33,828 bases of DNA from Oxalobacteraceae bacterium (GTDB lineage Bacteria > Pseudomonadota > Gammaproteobacteria > Burkholderiales > Burkholderiaceae_D). Numbering within the stretch: the first letter of the stretch is position 1; each line of letters begins with the position of its first letter. Shown here piece by piece: positions 25,577 through 33,828 of the stretch. The notes beneath the pieces were generated by a model. That model made no database searches, was not told the origin of the DNA, and saw only the letters and a list, made by a program, of their open reading frames with translations. Made by a program: the position numbers and the translations under genes. The stretch is taken from contig JAGKXB010000024.1 in the NCBI GenBank assembly GCA_021151485.1, positions 1-33,828 on the forward strand, in the 5' to 3' direction.

Positions 25577-25616
25577 GGCGAAATCCTGGGCCTCTAAAAC
25601 ACATCCTAAATTGCAC

Positions 25617-26579
25617 TCAACTTTCTAAACAAACCTGAATCATTTTTTCCAACTTAACCGCATCAGCGCAGAACAGACGGATGCCTTCTGCCAGTTTTTC
25701 CGTCCCCATCGCATCGTCATTTTGCATGCGGCGGAATGTTTTTTCGTCCAGCGTCAGTTTTTGCAAGTGAGCAAATTGCGCTGCGTCGACAACAATCGAA
25801 GGAGAAAGTTTGCGTGTGACAGGCGCATCGCTTTCAGTAAGTTTTTGTAGCAATTCTGGGCTGATGGTCAGCAAATCACAGCCGGCCAATTCCAGCACTT
25901 GTGTCGTATTACGGAAGCTGGCACCCATGACTTCGGTGGGGTAGCCGAATTTGCGGTAGTAGGCATAAATCCGCTGCACGGATTGCACGCCAGGATCATC
26001 GGCGCCGATGTAGTCTTGGCCAGTGGATTTTTTATACCAATCGGTAATGCGGCCAACGAATGGCGAAATCAATTTCACGCCCGCATCCGCGCACACCATG
26101 GCTTGTGGCAGGGTGAATAGCAGCGTCATATTGCAGTGGATGCCTTCTTGTTCCAGTACTTTGGCTGCTTGTATTCCCTCCCAGGTGGAAGCGATTTTGA
26201 TGAGAACACGTTCGCGTGGAATACCAGCCGCTTCATATAGGCGAATGATTTCGCGTCCTTTTTCTACGCTGCCTTGGGTATCAAAAGAAAGATCAGCGGC
26301 GATTTCGGTAGAGACGCGGCCTGGGATGATGTTGAGAATTTCTAGTCCGAATTTCACCAAAAGATGATCCATGATGTGATTGCTAGATGCACTCTTGTGA
26401 TCACGTACGGTGGCTTGTAGCAGCGATTGATATTCTTCCTTCTGTATCGCTTTCAGAATGAGGGAAGGGTTGGTAGTGGCGTCTTGTGGTGTGTAAGCGC
26501 GCATTGCTTGAAAATCGCCAGTGTCGGCTACTACAGTTGTGTATTGTTTAAGTTGATTGAGTTGATTAAGTTGATTCAT
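25617..26579 (-). CDS. tal: Transaldolase (TalB type)
   Basis: Moves a dihydroxyacetone unit between sedoheptulose 7-phosphate and glyceraldehyde 3-phosphate in the non-oxidative pentose phosphate pathway. The 320-residue protein has [32 protein letters not shown] sequence, the Schiff-base Lys128 in [12 protein letters not shown] (E. coli Lys132), [20 protein letters not shown] (abbreviated: [11 protein letters not shown]), [14 protein letters not shown] and [13 protein letters not shown] at 26579 gives the family start; the longer open frame back to 26798 lies inside zwf. The N-terminus [12 protein letters not shown] comes from a tandem repeat. It is 49 bases downstream of zwf on the same strand. 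Confidence 0.95.
   Translation of the reverse strand: MNQLNQLNQLKQYTTVVADTGDFQAMRAYTPQDATTNPSLILKAIQKEEYQSLLQATVRDHKSASSNHIMDHLLVKFGLEILNIIPGRVSTEIAADLSFDTQGSVEKGREIIRLYEAAGIPRERVLIKIASTWEGIQAAKVLEQEGIHCNMTLLFTLPQAMVCADAGVKLISPFVGRITDWYKKSTGQDYIGADDPGVQSVQRIYAYYRKFGYPTEVMGASFRNTTQVLELAGCDLLTISPELLQKLTESDAPVTRKLSPSIVVDAAQFAHLQKLTLDEKTFRRMQNDDAMGTEKLAEGIRLFCADAVKLEKMIQVCLES
26550..26576 (-). repeat. 9-bp tandem repeat at the transaldolase N-terminus
   Basis: Right after the ATG, the coding strand has AATCAACTT, AATCAACTC, AATCAACTT (26576 down to 26550), giving Asn-Gln-Leu three times. The copies differ by one base. Confidence 0.85.
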
Positions 26580-26628
26580 GATGAGTTCGTTATCAATGTG
26601 AATGTAAATATTAATGTGTGTGTAGTCT

Positions 26629-28101
26629 TTAATCTTCTGGCAATGCTTCTTCGCGCCATTGCAAACCATCGCGCCCAACCAAGGCGCTAGCGGCGGCGGG
26701 GCCCCAGGTACCGGCGGTGTAGGGAATTGGGTCGGAATCTTCTTGCTCCCAATATTCCAAAATCGGCTCGACCCATTCCCACGCTGCTTCCAATTCATCT
26801 CTGCGCATGAACAGCGTCAATTGGCCGCGCAACACGTCTAACAAGAGTCGTTCATACGCTTCCATGCGTGGTGTTTTGAATGAAGCACGGAAATCCAGTT
26901 CCAGTTCGGTGGGTTTGAGGCGCATCCCATCTCCCGGCGTTTTGGCCATCAAATGCATGCGTAAACCTTCATCGGGTTGCAGACGGATGACCAGGCAATT
27001 GGGCTGAAAACTATTAGTGGATTGAGCAAAAATCGAATGGGGAATATTTTTAAAACGCACCACAATTTCAGCCAAACTTTGCGTCATACGTTTGCCTGTA
27101 CGCAAATAAAATGGCACGCCAGCCCAGCGCCAGTTATTGATTTCTGCTTTGAGTGCCACAAAGGTTTCAGTAGTGGAATCGTTGGGCGCATTCTCTTCAT
27201 CACGATAGCCAGGTACAGGGACGCCTTCAATATGTCCAGCGCGATATTGGCCGCGGACGACATTTTTCGCCAACATGGTTGGCGTGTAGCGTTTTAAGGA
27301 TTGCAATACTTGCAGCTTGGCATCACGCACGGCATCCGGTTCGATAGAAACAGGCGGCTCCATCGCAACAATACAAAGAAGTTGTAGTAAATGGTTTTGT
27401 AACATATCGCGTAGAGCGCCGGAATTATCGTAATACTCCATGCGTGAACCAACGCCGAGTTGTTCTGCGATAGTGATTTGTACATCGGATATCCATTCGC
27501 GCCGCCATAATGGTTCAAACAGCACATTGCCAAAGCGTAATGCCAGCAGGTTTTGTACTGTTTCTTTGCCTAGATAATGATCAATGCGATAGATCTGCGA
27601 CTCTGAAAAAACTTGGCTGACTTTGTTGTTAATGTGTTTGGCGCTCTGTAAGTCATTTCCTAGTGGTTTTTCCAGTACCACACGTGAATGCGCTGTTGCC
27701 AGATTATGCGAAGCCAAGTTTTGGCAAATTTTAGAAAAAATCTGGGAAGGCGTAGCCAGATAAAAAACGCGACTGATTGCGGGGTCGGTGCGCAAGGCAG
27801 CAATCAATGGCCCGTAAGTAGTGGCATCGGTTGCATCCAAGGCGACGTATTGAATACGAGCGCAAAATTTTTCCCATGTGCCCGCCGCCAGGCAGGTGAC
27901 TTTGATATGTGGTTTGGCATGCAGGTTCAGTGTGCGGATGAATTCTTCCTGCGACCAGTTGTTGCGACCAACGCAAATGATGCGTGCAGTGGCTGGGAAA
28001 TCTTTTGCCGTATCGCGTGCCAGCATGGCAGGGATTAATTTGCGCATTGCTAAATCGCCGGTGCTTCCGAATAAAACAAGATCAAAATCTGTCAGTGTCA
28101 T
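26629..28101 (-). CDS. zwf: Glucose-6-phosphate 1-dehydrogenase
   Basis: Oxidises glucose 6-phosphate to 6-phosphogluconolactone, reducing NADP or NAD. The 490-residue protein has the nucleotide-binding [12 protein letters not shown] (11-22), EKPLGNDL (144-151) and the active-site signature RIDHYLGKE with His178 (172-180), then [12 protein letters not shown] and [18 protein letters not shown] with the second catalytic His region. Length is normal. It lies between tal and the SMP-30 lactonase gene, which would process its product. The 74-base spacer to the lactonase gene holds no evident terminator, so pgi-lactonase-zwf-tal may be one transcript. Confidence 0.96.
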   Translation of the reverse strand: MTLTDFDLVLFGSTGDLAMRKLIPAMLARDTAKDFPATARIICVGRNNWSQEEFIRTLNLHAKPHIKVTCLAAGTWEKFCARIQYVALDATDATTYGPLIAALRTDPAISRVFYLATPSQIFSKICQNLASHNLATAHSRVVLEKPLGNDLQSAKHINNKVSQVFSESQIYRIDHYLGKETVQNLLALRFGNVLFEPLWRREWISDVQITIAEQLGVGSRMEYYDNSGALRDMLQNHLLQLLCIVAMEPPVSIEPDAVRDAKLQVLQSLKRYTPTMLAKNVVRGQYRAGHIEGVPVPGYRDEENAPNDSTTETFVALKAEINNWRWAGVPFYLRTGKRMTQSLAEIVVRFKNIPHSIFAQSTNSFQPNCLVIRLQPDEGLRMHLMAKTPGDGMRLKPTELELDFRASFKTPRMEAYERLLLDVLRGQLTLFMRRDELEAAWEWVEPILEYWEQEDSDPIPYTAGTWGPAAASALVGRDGLQWREEALPED

Positions 28102-28175
28102 GGTTTAGAAATAAGAGAAGGTTGCCGCAAAGATAAGATACGTTACACGTCGTTTATTATATTGAATTCAGCAAG

Positions 28176-29108
28176 TTAAGGACGATAAGCATGTTCAACT
28201 TGCCCAGCGACATCGACACGTAGAGAGAGAATGCAACCAGAAAGTGGATAGCGTTGTAATTCATCAACTGATCGCTGATGGCGGGCGCTAGTGATATACA
28301 AAGTGCGCATGTCGGGACCGCCAAAAGCGGGCATGGTGGGACAGCGTACGGGTAAGGCGATGTCACGCAGGATTTCACCTGCTGGTGAGATGCGTAATAG
28401 CCGTGCGCCTTCAAACATGGCGCACCAGTAAGCACCTTCGCTATCAACGGCAGCGCCATCGGGGCGTCCGCCATAAATCGTTCCATCGCTAGGCTTTTTA
28501 TTGCTTGAAAATTGTTTAAAGATTCGTCCCGATTTGTTATTTACCTGACCACTAGCAAGATCAAAATCATAGCGGCGTATGGTATGACTAGTGGTATCCG
28601 CATGATACAAATAATGCTGATCTGTGCTGAACGCCAAACCATTAGAAACCGTCATACCACCCGACCATGCGACACGGACTTCACCACGTTCCAAGCATGT
28701 CATTGCCGCCATTGCTTGCGTGCGTGGTTCATACAGCGTACCGACCCAAAATCTTCCCGCAGCATCGCAGCGCCCATCGTTAAAGCGCATGTTGGTTGTA
28801 TCGTAGGGGGCAGCGGCGCTTGCAATCGGTTGGGGGATGCTGTTTTTGTCGTTGGTATCCAGCCAGGCGAAGCCACTGCGTAAAGCCACGATCAAACCGC
28901 CTGAGGCGCAATAGGCGATGGCACCGGGTTCAGATGGCATAGGCCAGTAGTGATGCGTGCCGTTTGTTGGGTGTAATCGATGGATGGCAAAGCCTGCGAT
29001 GTCGATCCAATACAAGCAGTTTTCTGCAGGATGCCAAAGTGGGCATTCGCCAACTTGCATTGGGGTGGGAAATGCAAGTTGGATGGCGTTGTTTGGCATG
29101 TTAGTCAT
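28176..29108 (-). CDS. SMP-30/gluconolactonase family lactonase
   Basis: Six-bladed beta-propeller lactonase of 310 residues. The metal ligands of the SMP-30 family are visible: Glu21 in GECPLWH, Asn156 in SNGLAF, and Asp217 in GGRPDGAAVD. The substrate-contact pair Arg108 and Asn110 lies in NMRFNDGRCDAAGRFWVGT (abbreviated: RFNDGRCD). The lone position between pgi and zwf suggests that it opens glucono- or 6-phosphogluconolactone. No devB/pgl-type 6-phosphogluconolactonase is present in this window. The sequence cannot show whether it accepts phosphorylated lactone; other members act on arabino- or xylonolactone. ATG 29108 or 29099 may be the start. Confidence 0.87.
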   Translation of the reverse strand: MTNMPNNAIQLAFPTPMQVGECPLWHPAENCLYWIDIAGFAIHRLHPTNGTHHYWPMPSEPGAIAYCASGGLIVALRSGFAWLDTNDKNSIPQPIASAAAPYDTTNMRFNDGRCDAAGRFWVGTLYEPRTQAMAAMTCLERGEVRVAWSGGMTVSNGLAFSTDQHYLYHADTTSHTIRRYDFDLASGQVNNKSGRIFKQFSSNKKPSDGTIYGGRPDGAAVDSEGAYWCAMFEGARLLRISPAGEILRDIALPVRCPTMPAFGGPDMRTLYITSARHQRSVDELQRYPLSGCILSLRVDVAGQVEHAYRP

Positions 29109-29126
29109 TCATGAAAAAAACTGAAA

Positions 29127-29224
29127 ACCGTCGTCCCCGAGTGCTTTAGTCGGGGACCCAGTGTCTTTTGGTAGTAAGCAACGAAAGACGCTGGGTTCCC
29201 GCCTAAAGCCGCGGGAACGACGGT
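29127..29224. repeat. 98-bp REP-like imperfect palindrome with two internal hairpins
   Basis: The ends ACCGTCGT (29127-29134) and ACGACGGT (29217-29224) are exact inverted repeats. Each half forms its own hairpin: GTCCCCGA/TCGGGGAC (29133-29140 with 29150-29157) and GTTCCCGC/GCGGGAAC (29195-29202 with 29211-29218). The inner arms ACCCAGTGTCTTT (29156-29168) and AAAGACGCTGGGT (29184-29196) also pair with one wobble. It fills the spacer between pgi and the lactonase gene. Proteobacterial REP/BIME or small non-autonomous elements look like this; only one copy is in the window. Confidence 0.85.
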
Positions 29225-29231
29225 AACTTAT

Positions 29232-30917
29232 TTATTTAATCGTATTTGTATGAAGACTCGCTTTAGCACGCGCAATCAAACCATTAGTCGAGCTGTCATG
29301 TCGCTCGGTGTGCGCTTGTGCTTCTAATTCCATTTGAATATTTTTCGCCAGCTGTTTGCCCAATTCCACGCCGTATTGGTCGAAGCTATTGATGCCCCAC
29401 AACACGCCTTGAACCATGGTTTTATGCTCATACAGCGCGAGCAATGCACCCAACGTGATGGGGGTTAAGGCATCCATCAAAAGCGTATTGCTAGGGCGAT
29501 TACCGGCAAATATCTTGTGTGGCAAAAATTTACTGATTTCTTGTTCACTGACGCCTTGTTGTTGCAATTCATCATGCACTTCTTGCGCGTTTTTGCCGCG
29601 CATGAAGGCTTCTGACTGGGCGAAACAATTCGCCAACAAAGCAGTGTGATGTTGCGGTAAATGGTGGCTAGGTTTTAATACCGCAATGAAATCCACCGGA
29701 ATAATGTCGCCGCCCTGATGCAGTAATTGAAAGTAGGCATGCTGGTTGTTGCTACCTGCTTCGCCCCACAAAATCGGACAGGTTGGATAATTCACCTGGC
29801 GGCCATCATTCGCGACACTTTTGCCATTGCTTTCCATTTCTAATTGCTGCAAATAAGCCGGCAATCTACGCAAATCCTGGTGGTAGGGCGCGACAAACAA
29901 TGAGGCATAGCCGAGAAAGTTGCGATTCCATAAGCCAATTAGTGCCAACAAGATGGGCATATTCGATTCCAGTGGCGCAGTTTGGAAATGCACATCCATG
30001 GCATGTGCACCGGCCAAGAATGCTGAAAACGCCTCAAAACCGATCATGATCGCGATGGATAAACCGATAGCAGACCAGACTGAATAACGCCCACCGACCC
30101 AATCCCAGAATACAAACATATTCTTGGGGTCAATCCCAAAGCGTTGTATCTCTGCCTGATTGCTAGAAATGGCAACGAAATGTTGTGCCAGTTTAGATGT
30201 GTCGCCATCCGCATGACGCAAAAACCAGTTGCGCGTCGAATGCGCATTCAACATGGTGTCTTGCGTGGTGAACGTTTTAGACGCAATGATGAAAAGCGTG
30301 CTTTCTGGATCGACTTTAGCCAATGTGGCGTCTACATCATGGCCATCGATATTGGAGACAAAGTGAAAATTTAAATTGGGATGCGCAAATTCGCGCAGGG
30401 CGGAATGCGCCATTTTTGGGCCCAGATCCGAGCCGCCAATGCCAATGTTGACGATGTCCGTGATTGCTTTGCCGCTATAACCACGCCAAGCGCCGGAACG
30501 TACTTTTTCGCTGAAAGCCTTGATTTGATCGAGTACAGCATGCACATCATGATTGATATCCTGTCCATCCAGCACGAATGCCTGATTGCGTGGTGCGCGT
30601 AATGCCGTATGCAAGACCGCACGGTGTTCGGTAAGATTGATTTTTTCCCCGGCAAACATGGCATCACGCTTGGCTTCCACTTGACGTTCACGCGCTAGAT
30701 TACATAACAGTTGCAGCGTTTTTTGATTTAAACGATTTTTGGAGTAATCCAAAAACAAACCCGCCGCCTGCATCGACATCGTCTCAAAACGCGTTGGCGC
30801 GCTGGCAAATAAATCGCGCAAATGCCAGTTTTTTGCCTCGGTGCAGTGATCCTGCAAGGCAAGGAAAGCGGCGCTGGTCGTCAAAGATGGCAAAGAGGGC
30901 AAAGGGGAAGAATGCAT
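29232..30917 (-). CDS. pgi: Glucose-6-phosphate isomerase
   Basis: Interconverts glucose 6-phosphate and fructose 6-phosphate; beside zwf and edd-eda it can feed fructose 6-phosphate back into the Entner-Doudoroff route. The 561-residue protein has VNIGIGGSDLGPKMA, the sugar-phosphate loop IIASKTFTTQDTMLNA, signature 1 FVFWDWVGGRYSVWSAIG, GEAGSNNQHAYFQLLHQG and signature 2 GVLWGINSFDQYGVELGK, with the catalytic Glu and His in the usual blocks. The frame opens at 30956, but ATG 30917 gives the normal N-terminus; no good ribosome-binding site is seen for either. It is divergent from edd over 118 AT-rich bases. Confidence 0.95.
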   Translation of the reverse strand: MHSSPLPSLPSLTTSAAFLALQDHCTEAKNWHLRDLFASAPTRFETMSMQAAGLFLDYSKNRLNQKTLQLLCNLARERQVEAKRDAMFAGEKINLTEHRAVLHTALRAPRNQAFVLDGQDINHDVHAVLDQIKAFSEKVRSGAWRGYSGKAITDIVNIGIGGSDLGPKMAHSALREFAHPNLNFHFVSNIDGHDVDATLAKVDPESTLFIIASKTFTTQDTMLNAHSTRNWFLRHADGDTSKLAQHFVAISSNQAEIQRFGIDPKNMFVFWDWVGGRYSVWSAIGLSIAIMIGFEAFSAFLAGAHAMDVHFQTAPLESNMPILLALIGLWNRNFLGYASLFVAPYHQDLRRLPAYLQQLEMESNGKSVANDGRQVNYPTCPILWGEAGSNNQHAYFQLLHQGGDIIPVDFIAVLKPSHHLPQHHTALLANCFAQSEAFMRGKNAQEVHDELQQQGVSEQEISKFLPHKIFAGNRPSNTLLMDALTPITLGALLALYEHKTMVQGVLWGINSFDQYGVELGKQLAKNIQMELEAQAHTERHDSSTNGLIARAKASLHTNTIK

Positions 30918-30983
30918 AGGAAAGCAATAAATTAGTAAAAACGATGAATAAAACAATAAACAAGGGATGATAATTGATGAATT

Positions 30984-31005
30984 GCTTTATATAAATTAAT
31001 AAAGC
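30984..31005. promoter_or_regulatory. AT-rich inverted repeat in the pgi-edd divergent region, possible operator
   Basis: GCTTTAT (30984-30990) and ATAAAGC (30999-31005) are exact inverted repeats with an 8-base AT spacer. A weak promoter candidate (TTGATG at 30974-30979, TAATAA at 30997-31002, 17-base spacing) overlaps it. Immediately downstream, TGTAATTAAA at 31006-31015 resembles half of the HexR site described in gammaproteobacteria, but the second half is missing. All of this is tentative. Confidence 0.35.
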
Positions 31006-31035
31006 TGTAATTAAAGTTTTAAACAAGGTCTAACA

Positions 31036-32892
31036 ATGCCCATCCACCCAACGATATCCACTGTCACCGAGCGCATTATTGTGCGTAGCCATGCTTCGCG
31101 TAGTGCTTATTTGTCGCATCTTGCTGCTGCGCAGCGGCAGGGGGTGCAGCGTTCCACGCTTTCTTGTACTAATTTGTCGCATGGTTTTGCGGCTTTTCCG
31201 GCGCATGACAAGTTGATCCTGAAGCAGCAAAGGCAAGCTTGCGTGGCGATTGTTTCTGCTTATAACGACATGTTGTCTGCGCATCAGCCGTTTGTGCGTT
31301 TTCCCGACATTATCAAAGATGCTGTGCGGCAAGCGGGTGGTGTGGCGCAATTTGCGGGTGGTGTGCCGGCGATGTGCGATGGGGTGACGCAGGGGCAGGC
31401 GGGGATGGAATTGTCTTTGTTTTCACGCGACACGATTGCAATGGCGACGGCGGTGGCGCTGTCGCACAATATGTTTGATGCAGCCGTGTATTTGGGTGTG
31501 TGCGACAAAATCGTGCCGGGATTGTTGATTGGCGCTTTGCATTTTGGCCATTTGCCAGCGGTGTTTATTCCTGCAGGCCCGATGACGAGTGGTTTAGGTA
31601 ATCAGGAAAAAGCCAAAATCCGCCAATTGTATACAGAAGGAAAAGCTGATCGCGCCCAATTGCTGGAGTCTGAAGCGCAGTCTTATCATGGCCCTGGTAC
31701 GTGTACCTTTTATGGCACCGCCAATAGCAATCAATTTCTGATGGAAATCATGGGGTTGCATTTGCCGGGTGCGGCGTTCGTAACGCCAAATACGCCTTTG
31801 CGCGATGCTTTGACGGCAGCAGCAGGAAGACGTGCAGTAGAAATTTCCGCGCAAGGTGCGTCATACATGCCAGTCGGGCACATTGTGAGTGAAAAAACCA
31901 TGGTGAATGCCATGATTGGTTTGTTAGCGACGGGCGGTTCAACTAACCATACTTTGCATTTGGTCGCGATCGCCAAGGCGGCGGGCATTGTGATTAATTG
32001 GGATGATTTTGATGAATTGTCTGCTGTTATTCCCACGCTTACCAGGATTTATCCGAATGGAGAGGCTGACGTGAATCATTTTCATGCAGCGGGTGGGGCG
32101 GGTTTTGTGATTCGTGAATTATTAGACGCGCAGCTTTTGCATGAAGACGTCAACACCGTGATGGGCCTGGGGTTGCGTGCGTATTGCAATGAGCCGTATT
32201 GGAAGCAAAATCAGGAAGACCAAAGCTTGTCCTGGCGTGCTGTGCCTACTACAAGTTCGGATGAAACGGTGTTGCGTACTGCCGCGATGCCATTTGCGCC
32301 CAATGGTGGGATGAGAGTGCTGACTGGTAATTTGGGACGTGCGGTGATGAAAATTTCTGCCGTCAAGCCAGAACATCAGGCAGTCACTGCACCAGCGCTG
32401 GTGTTTGATTCGCAGGATGCGTTTATGCAAGCGTATCGGGCAGGGCAATTAGAAAGGGATTTTGTAGCTGTATTACGCTTTCAAGGTCCGCGCGCCAACG
32501 GTATGCCGGAATTACACGCTTTGACGCCAGCGCTTGCCAATTTGCAAGATGCCGGTTGGCATGTGGCTTTGGTGACAGATGGTCGTATGTCTGGTGCATC
32601 TGGCAAAGTGCCAGCAGCGATTCATGTTTCGCCAGAAGCGTTGGTTGGTGGCCCTCTTAGTTTGGTGTGTGATGGTGATATCTTGCGGTTGGATGCAAAA
32701 AGTGGGCAGTTGATGGCTTTGGTAGAGAATGATGTATGGGCAGCACGCGTACCGGCATGTGCTGATTTATCTGCGAATGGTGTTGGGATGGGGCGTGAAT
32801 TATTTGCTTTGTTTCGCCATGCAGTCAGTGTGGCCGAAGAGGGTGCCACCACGTTTGCTTTGCCAGTTCTCAATGGTTTAAGCAAGAATTAA
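31036..32892 (+). CDS. edd: 6-phosphogluconate dehydratase
   Basis: Iron-sulfur enzyme of the Entner-Doudoroff pathway that converts 6-phosphogluconate to 2-keto-3-deoxy-6-phosphogluconate for Eda. The 618-residue protein belongs to the IlvD/Edd family. It has [25 protein letters not shown] (Cys114), VCDKIVPG (Cys156), [13 protein letters not shown] (Cys223), presumed to bind the Fe-S cluster, [13 protein letters not shown], and [20 protein letters not shown] (the C-terminal signature). AAGG at 31025-31028 is well spaced for ATG 31036. It is followed after 35 bases by eda and is divergent from pgi. Confidence 0.96.
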   Translation: MPIHPTISTVTERIIVRSHASRSAYLSHLAAAQRQGVQRSTLSCTNLSHGFAAFPAHDKLILKQQRQACVAIVSAYNDMLSAHQPFVRFPDIIKDAVRQAGGVAQFAGGVPAMCDGVTQGQAGMELSLFSRDTIAMATAVALSHNMFDAAVYLGVCDKIVPGLLIGALHFGHLPAVFIPAGPMTSGLGNQEKAKIRQLYTEGKADRAQLLESEAQSYHGPGTCTFYGTANSNQFLMEIMGLHLPGAAFVTPNTPLRDALTAAAGRRAVEISAQGASYMPVGHIVSEKTMVNAMIGLLATGGSTNHTLHLVAIAKAAGIVINWDDFDELSAVIPTLTRIYPNGEADVNHFHAAGGAGFVIRELLDAQLLHEDVNTVMGLGLRAYCNEPYWKQNQEDQSLSWRAVPTTSSDETVLRTAAMPFAPNGGMRVLTGNLGRAVMKISAVKPEHQAVTAPALVFDSQDAFMQAYRAGQLERDFVAVLRFQGPRANGMPELHALTPALANLQDAGWHVALVTDGRMSGASGKVPAAIHVSPEALVGGPLSLVCDGDILRLDAKSGQLMALVENDVWAARVPACADLSANGVGMGRELFALFRHAVSVAEEGATTFALPVLNGLSKN

Positions 32893-32916
32893 TTAGGAAT
32901 TAACTAAGAATTGACC
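32884..32916 (+). repeat. Three 11-bp imperfect tandem repeats across the edd stop codon
   Basis: AAGAATTAATT (32884-32894), AGGAATTAACT (32895-32905) and AAGAATTGACC (32906-32916) form a direct array of one helical turn per unit. The edd TAA stop is in the first unit and the array fills most of the edd-eda spacer. Confidence 0.75.
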
Positions 32917-32927
32917 AAGAGACTCAA

Positions 32928-33584
32928 ATGACAACAATAACAATGAAGCAGCCTGTCGACATTCGCCAAATCCTGCAACTTTCCCCAGTTATTCCTGTTA
33001 TCGCGATTGAGGAGATGGCGCATGCTGTGCCATTGGCGCGTGCTTTGGTGGCGGGTGGGATTTGCGTGCTAGAAGTGACGTTACGCACTGAACATGGTTT
33101 ATCAGCGATTCGCGCCATCAGCCAACAAGTGCCAGGCGCGATTGTTGGTGTGGGTACGCTGACTAAGCCGGAAGAATTCACCGCCGCATCGGACGCAGGC
33201 GCAGTGTTTGGCGTATCGCCGGGATTGACGCCTGCTTTGATTGAAGCAGCCAGACAAACCCGCCTACCATTGTTGCCTGGTGTCATGACGCCTTCAGAAG
33301 TCATGACAGCACGTGAAGCGGGGTTTCATACTTTGAAATTATTTCCCGCCATGCAAGCAGGCGGAGTAGGGATGCTTAATGCGATTGCTGGGCCGATGCC
33401 GGATGTGACCTTTTGTCCGACCGGCGGCATTAGCCAGGAAAATGCAGCACAATTTCTCGCCTGCAAAAACGTCGTATGCGTGGGTGGTTCCTGGTTGACC
33501 CCCAAAGCAGCTGTGTTGGCAGGCGATTGGGAGCGTATTAAGGCATTGGCAATGGCTGCGAGTAGCTTAGTTAGTCGTCTTTGA
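32928..33584 (+). CDS. eda: 2-keto-3-deoxy-6-phosphogluconate aldolase
   Basis: Cleaves KDPG to pyruvate and glyceraldehyde 3-phosphate, ending the Entner-Doudoroff route; it often also handles 4-hydroxy-2-oxoglutarate. The 218-residue class I aldolase has all key residues four positions later than in E. coli: Glu49 and Arg53 in LEVTLRT, Thr77 in GVGTL, and the Schiff-base Lys137 in TLKLFPA, followed by the phosphate-binding FCPTGGI and VGGSWLT. The ribosome-binding site (AAGAGA) is weak, and coupling to edd through the 35-base spacer is likely. No terminator is recognised after it. Confidence 0.96.
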   Translation: MTTITMKQPVDIRQILQLSPVIPVIAIEEMAHAVPLARALVAGGICVLEVTLRTEHGLSAIRAISQQVPGAIVGVGTLTKPEEFTAASDAGAVFGVSPGLTPALIEAARQTRLPLLPGVMTPSEVMTAREAGFHTLKLFPAMQAGGVGMLNAIAGPMPDVTFCPTGGISQENAAQFLACKNVVCVGGSWLTPKAAVLAGDWERIKALAMAASSLVSRL

Positions 33585-33642
33585 AGCTTCTCGCAATCGC
33601 AGTAAATAAGCGTTTTATCACTTTCTCAGCTTCCAAAAGCAC

Positions 33643-33828
33643 TCAACGCGTAGCAAACACGTCAGAGAAAGCGCCGCCATTAGCAATAACAAAACTATTG
33701 GTTAACGATTCAATGCAAACACCTTGATTCAAATGTGAGTGAAAATTTTCTGGGAATACAATGCCAGGCTTGCCTTGTAATTGATGGAAGCAATGCGACG
33801 CTAACAAATACAGCAAGATATTCGCTTG
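33643..33828 (-). CDS. Partial unrecognised protein, C-terminal 61 residues
   Basis: A minus-strand frame is open from the window edge to a TGA at 33643-33645 and would encode the last 61 residues of a longer protein. The translation begins QANILLYLLASHCFHQLQ and ends GGAFSDVFATR. I do not recognise a family. It has no membrane helix or clear motif, though the segment NSFVIANGGAFSDVF looks like ordered protein. It converges on eda with 58 bases between them. The frame could be chance, since only 186 bases are visible, but its amino-acid make-up is like that of a real protein. Confidence 0.45.
   Translation of the reverse strand, partial: QANILLYLLASHCFHQLQGKPGIVFPENFHSHLNQGVCIESLTNSFVIANGGAFSDVFATR

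Noticed and set aside
26580..26798. Longer transaldolase reading frame with a proline-rich N-terminus
   Set aside because: The extension lies antisense-free but wholly over the 3' end of zwf and its spacer, and has no similarity to the family.
29127..29224. Reading the 98-bp palindrome as a CRISPR unit or a simple intrinsic terminator
   Set aside because: There is a single palindrome without spacers, and no T-run follows on either strand.

Overview
The window reads as chromosomal DNA of a Gram-negative betaproteobacterium. The closest fit is Burkholderiales, perhaps an Oxalobacteraceae-like lineage, with unusually low G+C for that group (mid-40s percent by eye, not computed). The evidence is the gene content and order (psd-pssA-leuA, rpsO-pnp, smpB/ratA/rnfH, mltG-tmk, zwf/pgi/edd/eda), the protein sequences, and outer-membrane (lipid A modification) genes. 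No phage, insertion sequence, CRISPR array, tRNA or rRNA was found. About 33 genes are tightly packed and no gene-free stretch exceeds about 260 bases.

Layout. 28-5926 (+): phospholipid synthesis (psd, pssA), leucine synthesis (leuA), then rpsO and pnp, with an extended -10 promoter at the leuA stop codon and hairpin terminators after rpsO and pnp. 6044-15933 (-): ten genes with gaps of 59 bases or less, running from a Mth938-domain gene through a complete 4-amino-4-deoxy-L-arabinose (Ara4N) lipid A pathway (arnT, arnE-like, arnB, arnC, stand-alone ArnA formyltransferase, stand-alone ArnA-type decarboxylase, arnD) into bcp and a PIN-PhoH gene, and meeting pnp at a shared bidirectional terminator. 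16190-20269 (+): alaA-type aminotransferase, hom, an nfeD and SPFH/stomatin pair, closed by a strong bidirectional terminator. 20370-25576: smpB (-), ratA, rnfH and an NADP-dependent reductase (+), ygfZ (-), mltG and tmk (+). 25617-33584: a sugar catabolic block with tal, zwf, an SMP-30 lactonase and pgi on the minus strand, and edd-eda divergently on the plus strand. A partial, unrecognised minus-strand reading frame runs off the right edge.

The genes form coherent units. The arn set makes UDP-Ara4N, loads it on undecaprenyl phosphate, flips it and transfers it to lipid A, which lowers surface charge and typically gives polymyxin resistance. The sugar block forms an Entner-Doudoroff route (pgi, zwf, lactonase, edd, eda) with transaldolase for the pentose phosphate branch. 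The lactonase step appears to be supplied by an SMP-30-family enzyme.

No unmistakably new system was found. The most unusual signals are structural: a 98-bp REP-like palindrome whose two halves differ by compensatory changes (29127-29224); a perfect 20-bp inverted repeat inside the ArnA formyltransferase coding sequence (10938-10983); and short tandem duplications of 8-12 bp that recur at or across stop codons of several genes.
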